62,000 bases of DNA from Chrysomallon squamiferum (Eukaryota > Mollusca > Gastropoda > Neomphalida > Peltospiridae). This document shows, piece by piece, positions 61,230 to 62,000 of the stretch (positions are counted from its first letter, which is position 1; every line of letters starts with the position of its first letter). The notes beneath the pieces are model-generated. The model worked only from the letters and a program-made list of their open reading frames with translations, did not search any database and was not told where the DNA came from. Position numbers and translations under genes: made by a program. Location: positions 35,575,732 to 35,637,731 of the forward strand of contig CM022672.1 of assembly GCA_012295275.1 (NCBI GenBank). The letters run 5' to 3'.

Positions 61230-62000
61230 GTAAGACAAAGTTTATATCCAAGTTTATAGACATTTCAGAGAATGAAGTAAGACAAAGTTTATATCCAAGT
61301 TTATAGACATTTCAGAGAATGAAGTAAGACAAAGTTTATATCCAAGTTTATAGACATTTCAGAGAATGAAGTAAGACAAAGTTTATATCCAAGTTTATAG
61401 ACATTTCAGAGAATGAAGTAAGACAAAGTTTATATCCAAGTTTATAGACATTTCAGTAAGTGAAGTAAGACAAAGTTTATAGATATTTCAGAGAATGAAG
61501 TAAGACAAAGTTTATAGATATTTCAGTAAGTGAAGTAAGACAAAGTTTATAGATATTTCAGAGAATGAAGTAAGACAAAGTTTATAGATATTTCAGTAAG
61601 TGAAGTAAGACAAAGTTTATAGATATTTCAGAGAATGAAGTAAGACAAAGTTTATAGATATTTCAGAGAATGAAGTAAGACAAAGTTTATATCCAAGTTT
61701 ATAGACATTTCAGTAAGTGAAGTAAGACAAAGTTTATAGATATTTCAGTAAGTGAAGTAAGACAAAGTTTATAGATATTTCAGAGAATGAAGTAAGACAA
61801 AATTTATAGATATTCAGATAATGAAGTAAGACAAAGTTTATAGATATTTCAGTAAATGAAGTAAGACAAAGTTTATAGATATTTCAGAGAATGAAGTAAG
61901 ACAAACATTGTATCCGTTTATAGCTATTTCAGTAAATGAAGTAAGACACACATTTTATCCAAGTTTATAGCTATTTCAGTAAATGAAGTAAGTCAAAGTT
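61217..62000 (+). repeat. Array of gene-5 exon 11 end plus 5' splice site (about 18 copies, continues off window)
   Basis: The last bases of exon 11 and its donor (TTCAGAGAATGAA|GTAAGACAAAG, junction 61229/61230) are repeated to the window edge in long units of about 47 bases (with atatccaagtttatagacat) and short units of about 35 bases. Because each unit also has ATTTCAG before AGAATGAA, every copy looks like an 8-base exon with its own acceptor and donor. A subclass reads CAGTAAGTGAAGTAAG, with two GTAAG motifs in tandem. Confidence 0.93.

Overview
The window looks like nuclear DNA of an invertebrate animal. Exons are short and comparatively GC-rich, introns are AT-rich with GT..AG boundaries (one GC..AG), and there are many (TG)n, (TTA)n and (CT)n tracts and very many minisatellites. 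The recognisable genes are animal genes, several tied to cilia or the cytoskeleton. The repeat-rich style fits a lophotrochozoan such as a mollusc, but nothing in the sequence fixes the species.

Layout. (1) About 447-4986, minus strand: the 5' part of an adenylate kinase 5 (AK5)-like gene, running off the left edge. (2) 6085-29596, plus strand: a complete 13-coding-exon ZGPAT gene (CCCH zinc finger, Tudor-like and G-patch), 503 codons, phases consistent throughout. (3) Inside ZGPAT's 14.7-kb intron 10, on the opposite strand, 16655-18826: a nested single-coding-exon RING-finger gene (723 aa). The same intron holds a 1-kb and a 3.45-kb tandem array. (4) 31849-46774, minus strand: a complete 11-coding-exon TTC16-like gene (706 codons), convergent with ZGPAT. 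(5) 47593-61229, plus strand: a Ser/Arg-rich, probably disordered protein I do not recognise (at least 670 codons, running off the right edge), head-to-head with TTC16. AK5/ZGPAT and TTC16/gene 5 are thus two divergent pairs with about 1.1 kb and 0.8 kb between start codons.

The most unusual feature is how the repeats sit on the genes. Many exon-intron junctions have been copied in tandem, with the extra copies on the intron side. Some copies carry the 3' splice site (AK5 exon 2; TTC16 exons 7 and 9; gene-5 exon 3). Others carry the last part of an exon plus the 5' splice site (AK5 exon 2 and probably exon 6; TTC16 exons 2, 3, 4 and 5; gene-5 exons 8 and 11). Other arrays begin within tens of bases of a junction. 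The authentic splice site is therefore often one of 2 to about 20 near-identical sites. In gene 5 the first two copies are exactly 147 bp (49 codons), so downstream donors would give in-frame longer proteins. I saw no convincing transposon, tRNA, rRNA or CRISPR array. The longest frames outside the genes lie in repeat arrays and are not coding. Gene models were built by hand from splice consensus, phase agreement and remembered family sequences, without transcripts.
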